This document shows, piece by piece, positions 1-9,673 of a stretch of 64,000 nt of DNA (positions are counted from its first letter, which is position 1; each line of letters starts with the position of its first letter). A program made the translations under genes and the position numbers. The notes under the pieces were generated by a model. That model was not told the DNA's origin. It was given only the letters and a program-made list of their open reading frames with translations, and did no database searches. Source of the DNA: Methylophilus sp. Leaf416 (GTDB lineage Bacteria; Pseudomonadota; Gammaproteobacteria; Burkholderiales; Methylophilaceae). The stretch is from assembly GCF_001424665.1 (NCBI RefSeq), contig NZ_LMQS01000001.1:187225-251224 (forward strand), written 5' to 3'.

Positions 1-570
1 CAATTTGAATGATTTATAAAGGATATTCAGGAAAGGTAATTTATGCGGCCCACAATCAATCCAGGTTGCTTGTGCCGCAGGTGTTTTTGCCAGCAAAAGC
101 GTGCCGCGTTTCATGCCGTAACCTAGATAAGCACTGGTAGTGCCCAGCACACCCAAGGTTCCCGCCATCATGTCGGAAGCACAATAGTCTCCGACATTGC
201 CTTCAATCAGCAACATGCCTCGGCGCATGCGATCACCAGCACGTGCGCCAGCATTACCCTTGCAGATGAGCACCCCATTTTGGAGTTGTGCACCCAGAAA
301 ATCGCCGGCATCCCCTTCAACAATCACCTGGCCAGTAGTCATGCCAAAACCAATATAAGCATGCTGTGAGTCGGTGTTTTTAAAGGTGACTTTCAATGTT
401 TCAACACTGTTATCAACGCTTACCTCGAATACTTCACCCACAGTTGAATGTTTAGTCAGTTTGATAGCGGTAATTTCAGAGACTGTTTTACCCTGCAAAG
501 CTTGTGGCGACAATGCACGGCAATCAATCTGGCGCGAGACGGGTTTGGCGGTTAAGACGATATGGCTCAT
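1..570 (-). CDS. fhcC: Formyltransferase/hydrolase complex subunit C (FhcC), partial
   Basis: Partial gene: the frame is open from the ATG at 570 to the left edge, giving 190 codons of a protein normally around 270 residues. The product is the FwdC-like subunit of the Fhc complex, which in methylotrophs converts formyl-tetrahydromethanopterin to formate through a methanofuran-type carrier in the cytoplasm. The visible part has glycine-spaced repeats (EGDAG, KGNAG, EGNVG, then LGYGM) typical of the GltS/FwdC right-handed beta-helix fold. The start is fixed by an ATGA overlap with the fhcD stop (567-570), preceded by GGGGAGG. It is the last gene of fhcBADC. The C-terminus lies outside the window. 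Confidence 0.93.
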   Translation of the reverse strand, partial: MSHIVLTAKPVSRQIDCRALSPQALQGKTVSEITAIKLTKHSTVGEVFEVSVDNSVETLKVTFKNTDSQHAYIGFGMTTGQVIVEGDAGDFLGAQLQNGVLICKGNAGARAGDRMRRGMLLIEGNVGDYCASDMMAGTLGVLGTTSAYLGYGMKRGTLLLAKTPAAQATWIDCGPHKLPFLNILYKSFKL

Positions 571-1493
571 ACGGCCTCCCCACTTAAAATTGGACGCAGC
601 TTGAAGTGATGCGGACCCAGTTTTCCACCATAGTTACCAGCAGAAATACGCAAAATGCCATTCTCTTTGCCCAAACCGCAAGCAGCTTCAATACCGGCTT
701 TCATAGAAGCGGCAATATCTTCAAATGCCAGGCCATTCACCACAATCTCCATCACACTTTCTACACGCGGATCAAGCTCGCTTTTTACCGCGCCTTTTAA
801 TGTCGGACAGAAAGCATCATTGGTACTGGCAAACATTTTGGGATATTTGCTACCAACTTTGGAGCCTGAACGCACCACGCCACCCGGAAACGGCATGATC
901 ACATTCGGGAAAGTGCGCATGGCATCAATCGCCGCTTCACACGCAGTCAACACTTGCGCCTGGCTTGTGCCTAACACCAGAAAGTTACCGCCACCAATCG
1001 CGCGCACCATGCCAGTGGTTTCTTCGGTGAGAAACTCGCCATCCATCACGGGGATACGCCAGTAGCGCTTGAGCTTGCCTTCAGCATTGGGAATCTGTTT
1101 GGAGATTTGATTACCATCACCAAAAAAGCGCAAATGCTTGCCTAGGCTGATCATATCTTCGGACTCGATACCCGCAAAGGCGGCCGCAGTCGGACAAGTC
1201 AGGATACATTGCCCCATGCGGGTTTCCAGCTGCTGCATAAGCACTTTACTACCCATGGCAAACAACAGCACACTGACACCCGGACGGCCATCAGGCGTTT
1301 CGTTCTCAGTCAGTTCGCGTTCTATGCCTGCCTCTACACCACAGCCGATCACGCTGGTAGCAAAACCGGTCATGGCATTGGCTGCGTTGTAAGCCCAGCG
1401 CAAATTTTGCGCAGTGATCAATACGCGCGTGGCGCGCATATTGAAGGCTTCAGCAAAAGTGTCGTCTATTTCTACGCCGTTAATAACCATCAT
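567..1493 (-). CDS. fhcD: Formylmethanofuran-tetrahydromethanopterin N-formyltransferase (FhcD/Ftr)
   Basis: 308 residues, the normal length for Ftr/FhcD. It transfers the formyl group between tetrahydromethanopterin and the methanofuran analogue within the cytoplasmic Fhc complex, next to last in formaldehyde oxidation to formate. The sequence opens MMVINGVEIDDTFAEAF and has the family blocks GQCILTCPTAAAFAG near residue 95 and RAIGGGNFLVLG near 165. The C-terminal half carries the duplicated ferredoxin-like fold, ending in LGPHHFKLRPIL. Its ATG overlaps the fhcA TGA by four bases and its TGA overlaps the fhcC ATG, so translation of the four genes is probably coupled. Identification rests on whole-protein recognition. 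Confidence 0.95.
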   Translation of the reverse strand: MMVINGVEIDDTFAEAFNMRATRVLITAQNLRWAYNAANAMTGFATSVIGCGVEAGIERELTENETPDGRPGVSVLLFAMGSKVLMQQLETRMGQCILTCPTAAAFAGIESEDMISLGKHLRFFGDGNQISKQIPNAEGKLKRYWRIPVMDGEFLTEETTGMVRAIGGGNFLVLGTSQAQVLTACEAAIDAMRTFPNVIMPFPGGVVRSGSKVGSKYPKMFASTNDAFCPTLKGAVKSELDPRVESVMEIVVNGLAFEDIAASMKAGIEAACGLGKENGILRISAGNYGGKLGPHHFKLRPILSGEAV

Positions 1494-3157
1494 GCCCCCT
1501 GCACATGGTTAATGACATGGTTGCGGCCATCTTCCGCAATATGGTCATTACTGATTTTGAAGTGTTGCATTTGCATGGTGTGATAGCGATCAAAATACTG
1601 CTTGATGTCTTTCTCAACGCCCAGGTCAAATGCAGGCTTGGCAGTATGGGTAGCGCCCCATACTACTTTAATGACTTTTCCTTCTTTCACTACCAGTTCA
1701 CCATCCTTAAACACCAGGTCAGGCTTGCTAAACATGGCTTCTTTGTCAGGCTGGTCGGTATAAACGGTAATATCGGCGGCGGCACCCACGCCCAAATGCC
1801 CCCGGTCTTGCAAGCCTATCAATTTGGCCGGCGCTGAACGTGTCATGGTGGCGATTTCGTAAAGCGTGTATTCGCGATCCAGCGCTTTCAGGTTACTCAT
1901 CGCCTGCGCATCCAGGTTCAGTTTATCGAAAGCATCATTACGGAATGATTTGTCCATCAGCAAGCGGATCAAATGCGGATAGGTCGTAAATGGTGCACCG
2001 TTTGGATGGTCAGTCGTCAGGAACACACGCCATGGATCATCCACACTCAGGAACACCTCAAGGCCAATCGCCCACTGCAAGGCATTCACATAATTTTCGT
2101 CACGGTATTTGAATGGCACTACGCCGCAACCGGCATCGCACTCAATATCCATAATCACCGATTTTTTCGGGTTAGCCACTTTGGCGTTCAAATGCTGCAT
2201 CATGTTGTCGCCAGAGGCAGTCACGGTCTGCCCGAACAGTATCTGGCCGACATCGGCAGTAATGTGTTTGTTTTGATTGATCGCTTCCGCAATATTGGCG
2301 GCGGCGGAAGAGAATTTCTTGTCGCCTTCAGTGCCGTAGCTATGGAATTGGATATGCGTTAAGTGCATAGGCAAACCATCACTGGCACCCATTGTATCCA
2401 GGGTAGTCTGGAAGTTGCCAGCTACCCCCAGGTTGTTACAGTGCACATGTAATGGTTTGGCGATACCAAGGTCATTCACAGCACGGCTCAGCGCCTGCAA
2501 AATACGGCGCGGCGTGATGTGGTAATGGCTGTGCTGCTGGTCCAGATCCTGGCGACGCTCGTTGAACTTGAACGCGGAGATACCACCCGGGTTTACCACC
2601 TTGATGCCTATGGTCTGTGTAGCATGCAAGGTCCAGGCAACGTAATCATTAATCGTTTTCTGGTCGGCATTCTGGCTGAGCAGGCGTAACAGGTAATCAT
2701 CGTTGCCCAGCATGGCGTAGCCGCCTTTATCGATCATGGGTGTATCGCCCATTTCCATATGGGCCTGGCGGGCATTCACGGCCAGTATCGCCGGCTCAAA
2801 TGCTGCGGTATAGCCCATCTCGATATAGCGCATACCTGTATCGGTGGTATTCGGCGTTGCGTGGTGGCTGCAATTGGCACCGCAAATATGCGCTTCAGGT
2901 TCCTGCATGCGGCGCATATCCTGGTATTCAGGGAGCAGCATGCGTGCAATATTCACTTTGCCGCCACCAATATGGCTGTGCATATCGATCGCACCAGCCA
3001 TCACAATTTTGCCGTTCAACTCATGCGCCTGGTCGATTTTCTCGGTCTCGGCGGGCTTGGCGATAATGCGGCCATCACGGATATAGATATCTTCCAGTAC
3101 GCCATCTTTATGATGGGCAGGATCAATTACCCTGGCATTTTTTAGCAACGTAATCAT
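1490..3157 (-). CDS. fhcA: Formyltransferase/hydrolase complex subunit A (FhcA), amidohydrolase family
   Basis: 555 residues, similar to FwdA/FmdA subunit A of formylmethanofuran dehydrogenase. In methylotrophs this subunit is thought to hydrolyse the formyl-methanofuran analogue to formate. The amidohydrolase signature is visible: HSH at residues 60-62 (GAIDMHSHIGGG), a GIKVVNPGG segment around 195 that should supply the metal-bridging lysine region, and later histidines in HVHCNN and TTDHPNG. The end block, PAKLIGLQDRGHLGVGAAADI, is typical of cyclic amidohydrolases. It overlaps fhcB upstream and fhcD downstream by four bases each. Function is inferred from family and operon context. Confidence 0.94.
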   Translation of the reverse strand: MITLLKNARVIDPAHHKDGVLEDIYIRDGRIIAKPAETEKIDQAHELNGKIVMAGAIDMHSHIGGGKVNIARMLLPEYQDMRRMQEPEAHICGANCSHHATPNTTDTGMRYIEMGYTAAFEPAILAVNARQAHMEMGDTPMIDKGGYAMLGNDDYLLRLLSQNADQKTINDYVAWTLHATQTIGIKVVNPGGISAFKFNERRQDLDQQHSHYHITPRRILQALSRAVNDLGIAKPLHVHCNNLGVAGNFQTTLDTMGASDGLPMHLTHIQFHSYGTEGDKKFSSAAANIAEAINQNKHITADVGQILFGQTVTASGDNMMQHLNAKVANPKKSVIMDIECDAGCGVVPFKYRDENYVNALQWAIGLEVFLSVDDPWRVFLTTDHPNGAPFTTYPHLIRLLMDKSFRNDAFDKLNLDAQAMSNLKALDREYTLYEIATMTRSAPAKLIGLQDRGHLGVGAAADITVYTDQPDKEAMFSKPDLVFKDGELVVKEGKVIKVVWGATHTAKPAFDLGVEKDIKQYFDRYHTMQMQHFKISNDHIAEDGRNHVINHVQGA

Positions 3158-4371
3158 GCCTGCTTCCCTTCATTGGCTATGGCTTGTTCAATCAAAGCAA
3201 CTACTTTAGATAAAGTAGGGACATCAGAAGGTTTGGCGGCTGTCAGCGGCAAAGTCACCGAGCCATCGACGCGGAATTGCTGACCGCCAGTATCCAGGCC
3301 TGGTGTGGCTACCGGGATAAACACCGCTGGCGGTGTGGTAAATTTGCTATCGGCTGCGCCCAGCACAATCACTGGCGAAACTTCGGCAGGCGGCATGGCT
3401 TCCGGGCTAAAACTGTTTACCCAGACGACTGCATCATGGTCTTGCCAGTGAGGCGCATCAATAATCACGCCATTGAGCCAGGTATGTGCGTAATTCACGC
3501 TGGTATCACCATCGCTGCCTCCCAGTGACAAGCCCATGGCGCGCGATTTCTGGTTCAGGGCAACCACGGTTTCGGTAATATTTTCTATGGTTAATTCTGC
3601 ATGCTCGAAATGCAAGTCTTTGGACACCCAGACCAGGGTAGCGTATTTTGCGGCTTTTAGTGTTTCAGCCAGCGCGGCAAGGGTGCTGACTGGCACACCC
3701 GCAATATTTTCACCAGCCACAGGTTTGTTCATAATCAGTGCGCGCAAGGCAGACACAACTTCTGGCAAATGCTCCGAAGCACAGGCTATCATTTGCGGTG
3801 CGCGACCATCCGGCGAAACACCCGCCTGCGTTTTTAGCTTATCGCCACCCAGGTAAATAATCTGCCGGGCTGACGGTTCGGTAAACATGGCTTCGTCTAC
3901 CCATACTACGCGCTCAAAAAAACGCGCATTGTGTGTGACCACATCGGTGCCTATCATGAGGATCACATCTGCGCGGTTGCGCACTTCAGTCAATGTCGTC
4001 GTTTGCCAGCCTCTATGCTGCAACACTTTCATATTGCGCAAAGTACTATCTGCATTCAAGTGTGTCATATCCGCACCGTTCTGGTTTGCAAGGCTGACCA
4101 ATGCACGCGCGCCATGCACATCAGTACTGCTACCGGCGATCAAAGGCGATTGTGCCTGCTGGAGCAATTCGGCCGCTGCTTTTACCGCTTGCGCCAAGGA
4201 AACAGCTTGTCCATTAACCTGAGGCTGCACATTCAAAGAGGTAGACCGGGCGTAGAATTTCGCCGCCTTGCCACAAGAAAACTGCTGTTTGGCAATTGTA
4301 TCCGCCGAAATATCGTCGCATAACAAGCCACACGCCGGGCAAGCATGCATAGTCTGTTCTGTATTTACCAT
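3154..4371 (-). CDS. fhcB: Formyltransferase/hydrolase complex subunit B (FhcB)
   Basis: 405 residues, related to the molybdopterin-type subunit B of formylmethanofuran dehydrogenase. In methylotrophs FhcB is part of a hydrolytic complex and is not believed to act as a redox enzyme. The N-terminus has CPACGLLCDD (Cys 11, 14 and 18 or so) and a further FSCGKA, the remnant of an iron-sulfur region. Later segments (MIGTDVVTHNARFFERVVWVD, IYLGGDK) resemble the molybdopterin-binding fold. It is the first gene of fhcBADC. I used the ATG at 4371; the ATG at 4350 (MHACPACG) is an alternative because neither has a clear ribosome site. Confidence 0.9.
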   Translation of the reverse strand: MVNTEQTMHACPACGLLCDDISADTIAKQQFSCGKAAKFYARSTSLNVQPQVNGQAVSLAQAVKAAAELLQQAQSPLIAGSSTDVHGARALVSLANQNGADMTHLNADSTLRNMKVLQHRGWQTTTLTEVRNRADVILMIGTDVVTHNARFFERVVWVDEAMFTEPSARQIIYLGGDKLKTQAGVSPDGRAPQMIACASEHLPEVVSALRALIMNKPVAGENIAGVPVSTLAALAETLKAAKYATLVWVSKDLHFEHAELTIENITETVVALNQKSRAMGLSLGGSDGDTSVNYAHTWLNGVIIDAPHWQDHDAVVWVNSFSPEAMPPAEVSPVIVLGAADSKFTTPPAVFIPVATPGLDTGGQQFRVDGSVTLPLTAAKPSDVPTLSKVVALIEQAIANEGKQA

Positions 4372-4440
4372 ATGTGGAAAGATCTCTCGTCTACGCTGAA
4401 AAAACTAACGCCATCGTTGAAAACAATCACATCATACAAA

Positions 4441-4455
4441 CATCTAAACTAGATG
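4441..4455. promoter_or_regulatory. Inverted repeat upstream of the fhc operon
   Basis: CATCTA, three bases, TAGATG: a perfect 6-base dyad about 70 bases upstream of the fhcB start. Similar CATCT/AGATG dyads occur upstream of xoxF and of the MocR-type gene. That it is an operator is an inference; the spacers differ and 6-base arms can arise by chance. Confidence 0.3.
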
Positions 4456-4558
4456 GATAGAAAAAATAAAGCAGGGAATGCGCGTTATTTAGGCTATTGA
4501 AAATAAAGCTACCGGGAATCAATGATCCACTCATACATAAACAATCCGTAATCAAGGT

Positions 4559-4586
4559 TTATCAATCACGTTAAAAATAGTAGAAT
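4559..4586 (+). promoter_or_regulatory. Probable sigma-70 promoter of ndk
   Basis: TTATCA, 16 bases, TAGAAT, about 44 bases before the ndk start. The -10 is good and the -35 weak. The rest of the 258-base fhcB-ndk gap is AT-rich and must also hold the divergent fhc promoter, which I could not place. Confidence 0.4.
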
Positions 4587-4629
4587 AGCTGTTTGATTTT
4601 TCTTGTTAATTAACTATATTGGAGTTCTC

Positions 4630-5034
4630 ATGGCTTTAGAGCGTACACTTAGCATTATCAAACCAGATGCCGTTGCAAAAAACGTGATTGGTCAAATTTA
4701 CACACGTTTTGAAAACGCTGGCTTGAAAATCGTGGCTGCTAAATTCACGCAATTGACACAAGCTGAAGCTGAAGGCTTTTACGCTGTTCACAAAGAGCGC
4801 CCTTTCTTCAACGACCTGGTTAAATTCATGATTTCCGGTCCTGTGATGATCCAGGCTCTGGAAGGCGAAAATGCTGTCCTGAAACATCGTGAACTGATGG
4901 GTGCAACCAACCCTAAAGACGCTGCCCCTGGCACTATCCGTGCTGACTTCGCTGAAAGCATTGATGCGAACGCAGTGCATGGTTCTGATAGCTTGGAAAA
5001 TGCTGCGATTGAAATCAAATACTTCTTTGGATAA
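4630..5034 (+). CDS. ndk: Nucleoside diphosphate kinase
   Basis: 134 residues. It exchanges the terminal phosphate between nucleoside triphosphates and diphosphates through a phosphohistidine. The N-terminus ([14 protein letters not shown]) and the catalytic block NAVHGSDS with His117 are diagnostic. The start at 4630 follows TTGGAG with good spacing; an in-frame TTG at 4603 lacks such a site and would add a non-conserved extension. The protein ends EIKYFFG, about seven residues shorter than the usual 141-143, so the C-terminal tail is trimmed. Transcribed alone or with rlmN downstream. Confidence 0.96.
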   Translation: MALERTLSIIKPDAVAKNVIGQIYTRFENAGLKIVAAKFTQLTQAEAEGFYAVHKERPFFNDLVKFMISGPVMIQALEGENAVLKHRELMGATNPKDAAPGTIRADFAESIDANAVHGSDSLENAAIEIKYFFG

Positions 5035-5045
5035 TCATTGAATCG

Positions 5046-5121
5046 ACGCCGGAAACGGCGTTTCCTGCTAAAAATGATTTCCTTATGGATTCATGTTTTA
5101 AAGCGTCATCATTTTTTAGCA
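5046..5121. other. Two inverted repeats between ndk and rlmN
   Basis: A compact hairpin ACGCCG-GAAA-CGGCGT (5046-5061) follows the ndk stop and is trailed by only three T. A second dyad pairs TGCTAAAAATGAT (5066-5078) with ATCATTTTTTAGCA (5108-5121), with one bulged A. Together they may end or protect the ndk transcript. Neither is a textbook terminator. Confidence 0.35.
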
Positions 5122-5180
5122 CGCCTTCACTGATTTAGCAGCCTGATGATTTAAAGGCGAATAATGCAGAAGGCCAATGA

Positions 5181-6350
5181 TTGAAATCGAGAAATGGAAT
5201 TTTGGTTAATTTACTGAATTTGAACCAACCGCAACTCGCCGAGTACTTCACCAGTATCGGCGAGAAGCCTTTCCGCGCCAAGCAGCTCATGCGCTGGATG
5301 CATCACTTCGGGGTACTAGACCTCGACCAGATGACCGATATCGCCAAAGTCCTGCGTGAAAAACTACGCCAGGAAGCCGAATTTAGATTGCCAGATGTAC
5401 AGTTGGAACAAGTTTCCGACGACGGTACCCGCAAATGGCTCATCGGTACAAACAACCTGAAAGACGGCACTTCAAACAGTGTAGAAACCGTTTTTATCCC
5501 TGAAGATGACCGTGGCACTTTATGCATTTCCAGCCAGGTTGGCTGCGCACTTGAATGCACCTTTTGCAGCACAGGTCGCCAGGGCTTCAACCGTAACCTG
5601 ACAGTATCTGAAATTATTGGCCAGCTTTGGGTAGCCAATCACTCTTTACGACAGGCTGAAGGCTATAACATGCTGCCCGCGAGTGACCGCATTATTTCCA
5701 ATGTGGTCATGATGGGCATGGGCGAACCGCTCGCCAATTATGAAAATGTCGTGACTGCAATGCAGATCATGCTGGATGACAGTGCTTATGGCTTAAGCCG
5801 CCGTCGTGTGACTTTGTCGACTAGCGGCATGGTGCCGGCTATGGATAAACTGAAAGAAGATTGTCCGGTCGCGCTGGCCGTATCATTGCATGCGCCTAAT
5901 GATGCCTTGCGTGATGAAATCGTGCCTATCAACAAAAAATACCCAATTAAAGAGCTGATGGCGGCATGTGAACGCTATCTTGTCAAAGCGCCGCGTGACT
6001 TTGTCACTTTTGAATATGTGATGCTGGATGGTGTGAATGACACACTTGAGCATGCCAGACAATTGCTGGACGTAGTGCGCAATGTGCCATGCAAGTTCAA
6101 CCTGATCCCGTTCAACCCTTTCCCGAATAGCGGTTACGGAACTTCCAAACCAATGCAGGTGCGGGCGTTTCGTGATATGTTAATGCAGGCTGGCTACGTG
6201 GTCACTGTACGCAAAACCCGTGGGGAGGATATTGATGCTGCTTGTGGTCAACTGGCCGGTAAAGTGCTCGACAAAACCCGCCGAACAGAAAGAATCATCG
6301 CCATACAATCTGGTGCTATCCAGCCTGATGCTTTGCAATCTGGCCAATAA
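5181..6350 (+). CDS. rlmN: Dual-specificity RNA methyltransferase RlmN
   Basis: Up to 389 residues. Radical-SAM enzyme that methylates C2 of adenosine 2503 in 23S rRNA and of adenosine 37 in some tRNAs. The iron-sulfur motif CxxxCxxC is present in [12 protein letters not shown] (Cys122, 126, 129), and the C-terminal [13 protein letters not shown] holds the methyl-carrying cysteine. The [11 protein letters not shown] and TLSTSG blocks fit the family. The start is uncertain: TTG at 5181 has GAAGG seven bases upstream, while TTG at 5202 gives the usual MVNLLN-type N-terminus. An ATG at 5177 is out of frame. It opens the conserved rlmN-pilF-rodZ-ispG-hisS-yfgM-bamB-der cluster. Confidence 0.95.
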   Translation: MKSRNGILVNLLNLNQPQLAEYFTSIGEKPFRAKQLMRWMHHFGVLDLDQMTDIAKVLREKLRQEAEFRLPDVQLEQVSDDGTRKWLIGTNNLKDGTSNSVETVFIPEDDRGTLCISSQVGCALECTFCSTGRQGFNRNLTVSEIIGQLWVANHSLRQAEGYNMLPASDRIISNVVMMGMGEPLANYENVVTAMQIMLDDSAYGLSRRRVTLSTSGMVPAMDKLKEDCPVALAVSLHAPNDALRDEIVPINKKYPIKELMAACERYLVKAPRDFVTFEYVMLDGVNDTLEHARQLLDVVRNVPCKFNLIPFNPFPNSGYGTSKPMQVRAFRDMLMQAGYVVTVRKTRGEDIDAACGQLAGKVLDKTRRTERIIAIQSGAIQPDALQSGQ

Positions 6351-6353
6351 GTC

Positions 6354-7151
6354 ATGAAAAAGAATTTTTTTGCGCAACACTTACTGATATTGCTGACTGC
6401 ATGCGTGTGGCTGGCCGGTTGCGCACAAAATCCTACCACCGGAGCCAATACTGCGCCTTATGATCAGCAGCCCATCGGCCGTGAAACTGGCGATGTGGAA
6501 TCCGCCCGTGTGCATACCGAACTGGGTGCAGAATATTTCCGCCTCAAACGCTACGATGTGGCACTGGAAGAATTCAATACAGCGATTGAACGTAGTGCCA
6601 GCTATGCGCTGGCTTATAACGGCCAGGGGCTCGTATATGCAGCCTTAGGCGATAAACCCCGTGCTGAAGCGGCGTTTCAGCGTGCGATTCAATTGCAGCC
6701 TGTAAACTCAGAATCTCATAACAACTATGGTCGCTTTTTGTGTGACCAGGGCCGTTACGAGGATTCGCAAAAAGAATTCATGCTGGCGGTTAAAAATCCA
6801 CTGTACAAAACTCCGCAGGTGGCTTACTACAATGCAGCCGTCTGCGCCCTGCGCAGCAAACAGAAACCGCAAGCCGAGGCGTATTTCAGCAAAGCACTGC
6901 AAGTTGATCCCTTGGCGCATGCCAGTGCTTACCAATTAGCCAATTTGCAATTTGGCCGAGGCGACGCCACTGCCGCGATGAATACTTTGCAGAATAGTGT
7001 CAGCGTTGCCCCTACCCCTGAATCACTGTTGTTAGCCGTCCGCATCTACCGTGCTTTACAAATGCCGGATGAAGCGCATCATTACAGTGTGCAACTGCAT
7101 AAATTGTTTCCAAATTCCAACGAAACCAAACAATTGTTGAAAATGGAGTAA
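6354..7151 (+). CDS. pilF: Type IV pilus biogenesis lipoprotein PilF/PilW (TPR)
   Basis: 265 residues. Probable outer-membrane pilotin-type lipoprotein that helps the PilQ secretin localise and assemble. A lipoprotein signal ends in the lipobox LAGC (residues 21-24). The mature part is a run of tetratricopeptide repeats, for example LGAEYFRLKRYDVALEEF, AYNGQGLVYAALGDK, and NNYGRFLCDQGRYEDS. It starts three bases after the rlmN stop and its TAA is followed at once by the rodZ ATG. Position between rlmN and rodZ is the usual PilF location in proteobacteria. No pilus assembly genes are nearby; a pilin-like gene at 38553 is distant. Confidence 0.88.
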   Translation: MKKNFFAQHLLILLTACVWLAGCAQNPTTGANTAPYDQQPIGRETGDVESARVHTELGAEYFRLKRYDVALEEFNTAIERSASYALAYNGQGLVYAALGDKPRAEAAFQRAIQLQPVNSESHNNYGRFLCDQGRYEDSQKEFMLAVKNPLYKTPQVAYYNAAVCALRSKQKPQAEAYFSKALQVDPLAHASAYQLANLQFGRGDATAAMNTLQNSVSVAPTPESLLLAVRIYRALQMPDEAHHYSVQLHKLFPNSNETKQLLKME

Positions 7152-8363
7152 ATGCAAGTGACGTCAGAAGACAGAAATCACGTCAGCGCTCTACAGGCAG
7201 AGCAGGCAGAGAAACCCAAACGTGGGCGCAAGCGCAAAGTTGAGACCGGGGCTACGCCTGATCTAAGCTCAGGCAACGGCGCTGAAACCCACACTTTTGA
7301 TACGCTTTCACCGGCAATTACAGGCGATAATGACAGCATGCAACCTTCTTCACCAGATAACGAATCACCCATCACTGAAGAGTCCCCTGTGGTTTTAACT
7401 CCAGGCTCAGGCTGCGGGAATATTTTAAAAGCCGCTCGTGAATCACAAGGCCTCAGCATCCATGAAGTATGCAGCCATCTGCGCCTCGGTCCAAAGCAGA
7501 TCCAGGCGATTGAACAGGATGATTTTGACAAACTACCGCAACCCAGCATCGTGCGCGGATTTATCCGCAACTACGCCAAGTTGTTGAACATTGATGTCGC
7601 GCCAGTGCTGGAAGCCTATCAGCGCATGGTCCCTAGCACTGCACCTTTGCCACTGAGCGTCAGATCTAACGCCAGCCCGTCTATTATTGACAAGCCTGCG
7701 CGCGCTATTCGCCCGCAACGTATATTAACGTTTTTTATTTTTCTGATCCTGGCTGCGATTCTGGCTTACTTTTACGTGAACCATATCAAACCGCAAGCGC
7801 TCAAGAATGCCTCTCTGGCGCTTGATGTAGATGAAATCAGTGAAACTACCGGCCAGGAAATTAATGTTCCTGCACCCATGACTGACCCTGCTGTTCAACC
7901 TGGCATAGCGGCTGATGCAACAACGGCGCCTGAAGCCACTGTTGTACCTTCAACATTGCCAGCGACAGAACCTGCGGCTGGCAATCCGGCTGAAGTTGCA
8001 CCAGCCATCGCTGCGGAACCGGCAAGCACACCTTCATCAACCTCTGATAGCACGATTGTCAGCACCCCTACCCCTGCTGCCAACAATGTTATAGAGAGCA
8101 CGACGCTTAAATCTGCTGATCCGCAAAAAGCCGTCCTGGTATTTAAAGTCACTGAAGATTCCTGGGTGCGCATCGAAGATATGCAAGGTAAAAAAGTCTT
8201 AAGTGAAGTGCTGACAGCAGGTAGCGAGCACAATGTGACGGCTGAAAAACCAGTTAACGTCATTGTCGGCCACGCCCAGGGGACGCAACTGACGATTGAT
8301 AATCAACCTTATGATTTGACGCAGGCGACACGTGGCCGTGTTGCGCGTATTCAACTGAAATAA
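7152..8363 (+). CDS. rodZ: RodZ-like helix-turn-helix membrane protein
   Basis: 403 residues, a cell-shape protein that couples MreB filaments to the peptidoglycan elongation machinery. Layout: a low-complexity N-terminal extension (1-85, with a KPKRGRKRK basic patch), a cytoplasmic helix-turn-helix of the RodZ type (88-150, with [21 protein letters not shown]), one membrane segment (191-209), a periplasmic Pro/Ala/Thr-rich linker (220-315), and a C-terminal DUF4115 domain with [17 protein letters not shown]. The N-terminal extension of nearly 90 residues is longer than in Escherichia coli RodZ. It follows pilF with no gap and lies two bases before ispG. Confidence 0.88.
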   Translation: MQVTSEDRNHVSALQAEQAEKPKRGRKRKVETGATPDLSSGNGAETHTFDTLSPAITGDNDSMQPSSPDNESPITEESPVVLTPGSGCGNILKAARESQGLSIHEVCSHLRLGPKQIQAIEQDDFDKLPQPSIVRGFIRNYAKLLNIDVAPVLEAYQRMVPSTAPLPLSVRSNASPSIIDKPARAIRPQRILTFFIFLILAAILAYFYVNHIKPQALKNASLALDVDEISETTGQEINVPAPMTDPAVQPGIAADATTAPEATVVPSTLPATEPAAGNPAEVAPAIAAEPASTPSSTSDSTIVSTPTPAANNVIESTTLKSADPQKAVLVFKVTEDSWVRIEDMQGKKVLSEVLTAGSEHNVTAEKPVNVIVGHAQGTQLTIDNQPYDLTQATRGRVARIQLK

Positions 8364-8365
8364 AC

Positions 8366-9652
8366 ATGCTACCACGTCGAAATACACGCCAGGTGATGAT
8401 AGGCCATGTCGCAGTCGGTGGTGGCCTCTATGGCACGACATCCTCACCGGTGGTCGTACAAAGTATGACCAATACCGACACGGCAGATGCTGAAGGCACC
8501 ATACGCCAGGTGTACGAGTTATGGCAGGCCGGTTCTGAGGTGGTGCGTATCACCGTGAACACCGCTGAAGCCGCCGCACAGGTCGCTACCATACGCAAAG
8601 GCCTGGATGCATTGGGTTGCAATGTGCCGTTGGTAGGTGATTTCCATTTCAATGGCCACAAGCTGCTGCAAGCTTACCCCGATTGCGCAGAAGCCTTGGC
8701 TAAATACCGCATTAACCCTGGTAATGTCGGTAAAGGCAGTAAACGAGATGAACAGTTTGCCGCCATGATTGAGGCAGCCATCCATTACAAAAAGGCTGTA
8801 CGTATTGGTGTGAACTGGGGTAGCCTGGACCAAGCCAAGATGGCGCAAATGATGGATGACAATGGCAAATTGGCCGAGCCGTTATCTGCCGATGCTTTGA
8901 TGCGTGAAGCACTCATTCAATCAGCGCTGGAAAGCGCGCAACAGGCCATCGATCTGGGCCTGAGCCCCGACCAGATTATCATTTCCTGCAAAGTCAGCAA
9001 CGTACAGGACCTGGTGCAGGTTTATACCGACCTTGGCCAGCGTTGCGATTATCCCTTACATTTGGGGCTCACCGAAGCAGGCATGGGCTCAAAAGGGATT
9101 GTCGCCTCAACCGCTGCGCTGGCGATTTTATTGCAATCAGGCATAGGCGATACCATACGCGTATCCCTGACACCGGAACCTAACGAATCACGCACTAAAG
9201 AGGTCGTTGTCGCGCAGGAAATCCTGCAAACCATGGGCATTCGTTCGTTCACCCCATTAGTGACTGCCTGCCCTGGTTGTGGACGTACCACCAGCACTTA
9301 TTTCCAGGAACTGGCTTTGCAGATCCAGACCTGGTTACGTAACCAGATGCCGGTCTGGCGCAGCCAATACCCGGGCGTAGAATCATTGAATGTAGCCGTG
9401 ATGGGCTGCGTGGTGAATGGCCCTGGGGAGTCCAAACTGGCCAACATAGGTATTAGCTTGCCGGGCACTGGCGAAACACCGGTCGCGCCAGTGTTTGTTG
9501 ATGGGGAAAAAACGGTGACCCTCAAAGGTGACCATATAGCCGAGGAATTCCAATTGATCGTTGATGACTATGTGCGCGCACATTACGCAGAAGGCGGAAA
9601 ATTGCGCGCAAGCAAACCCAGCGTGATTCCTATCGTCGCCATCTCCCAATAA
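8366..9652 (+). CDS. ispG: 4-hydroxy-3-methylbut-2-enyl diphosphate synthase IspG
   Basis: 428 residues. Iron-sulfur enzyme of the methylerythritol phosphate route to isoprenoids; it converts methylerythritol cyclodiphosphate to hydroxymethylbutenyl diphosphate in the cytoplasm. The N-terminal TIM barrel shows [13 protein letters not shown] and [12 protein letters not shown]. The cluster cysteines are in [10 protein letters not shown] and [10 protein letters not shown] near residues 308-353. The length matches the longer proteobacterial form. It starts two bases after rodZ, is followed 21 bases later by hisS, and has no promoter of its own visible, so it is probably cotranscribed. Confidence 0.97.
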   Translation: MLPRRNTRQVMIGHVAVGGGLYGTTSSPVVVQSMTNTDTADAEGTIRQVYELWQAGSEVVRITVNTAEAAAQVATIRKGLDALGCNVPLVGDFHFNGHKLLQAYPDCAEALAKYRINPGNVGKGSKRDEQFAAMIEAAIHYKKAVRIGVNWGSLDQAKMAQMMDDNGKLAEPLSADALMREALIQSALESAQQAIDLGLSPDQIIISCKVSNVQDLVQVYTDLGQRCDYPLHLGLTEAGMGSKGIVASTAALAILLQSGIGDTIRVSLTPEPNESRTKEVVVAQEILQTMGIRSFTPLVTACPGCGRTTSTYFQELALQIQTWLRNQMPVWRSQYPGVESLNVAVMGCVVNGPGESKLANIGISLPGTGETPVAPVFVDGEKTVTLKGDHIAEEFQLIVDDYVRAHYAEGGKLRASKPSVIPIVAISQ

Positions 9653-9673
9653 TTCAAGCAACAAGCGTTAGCA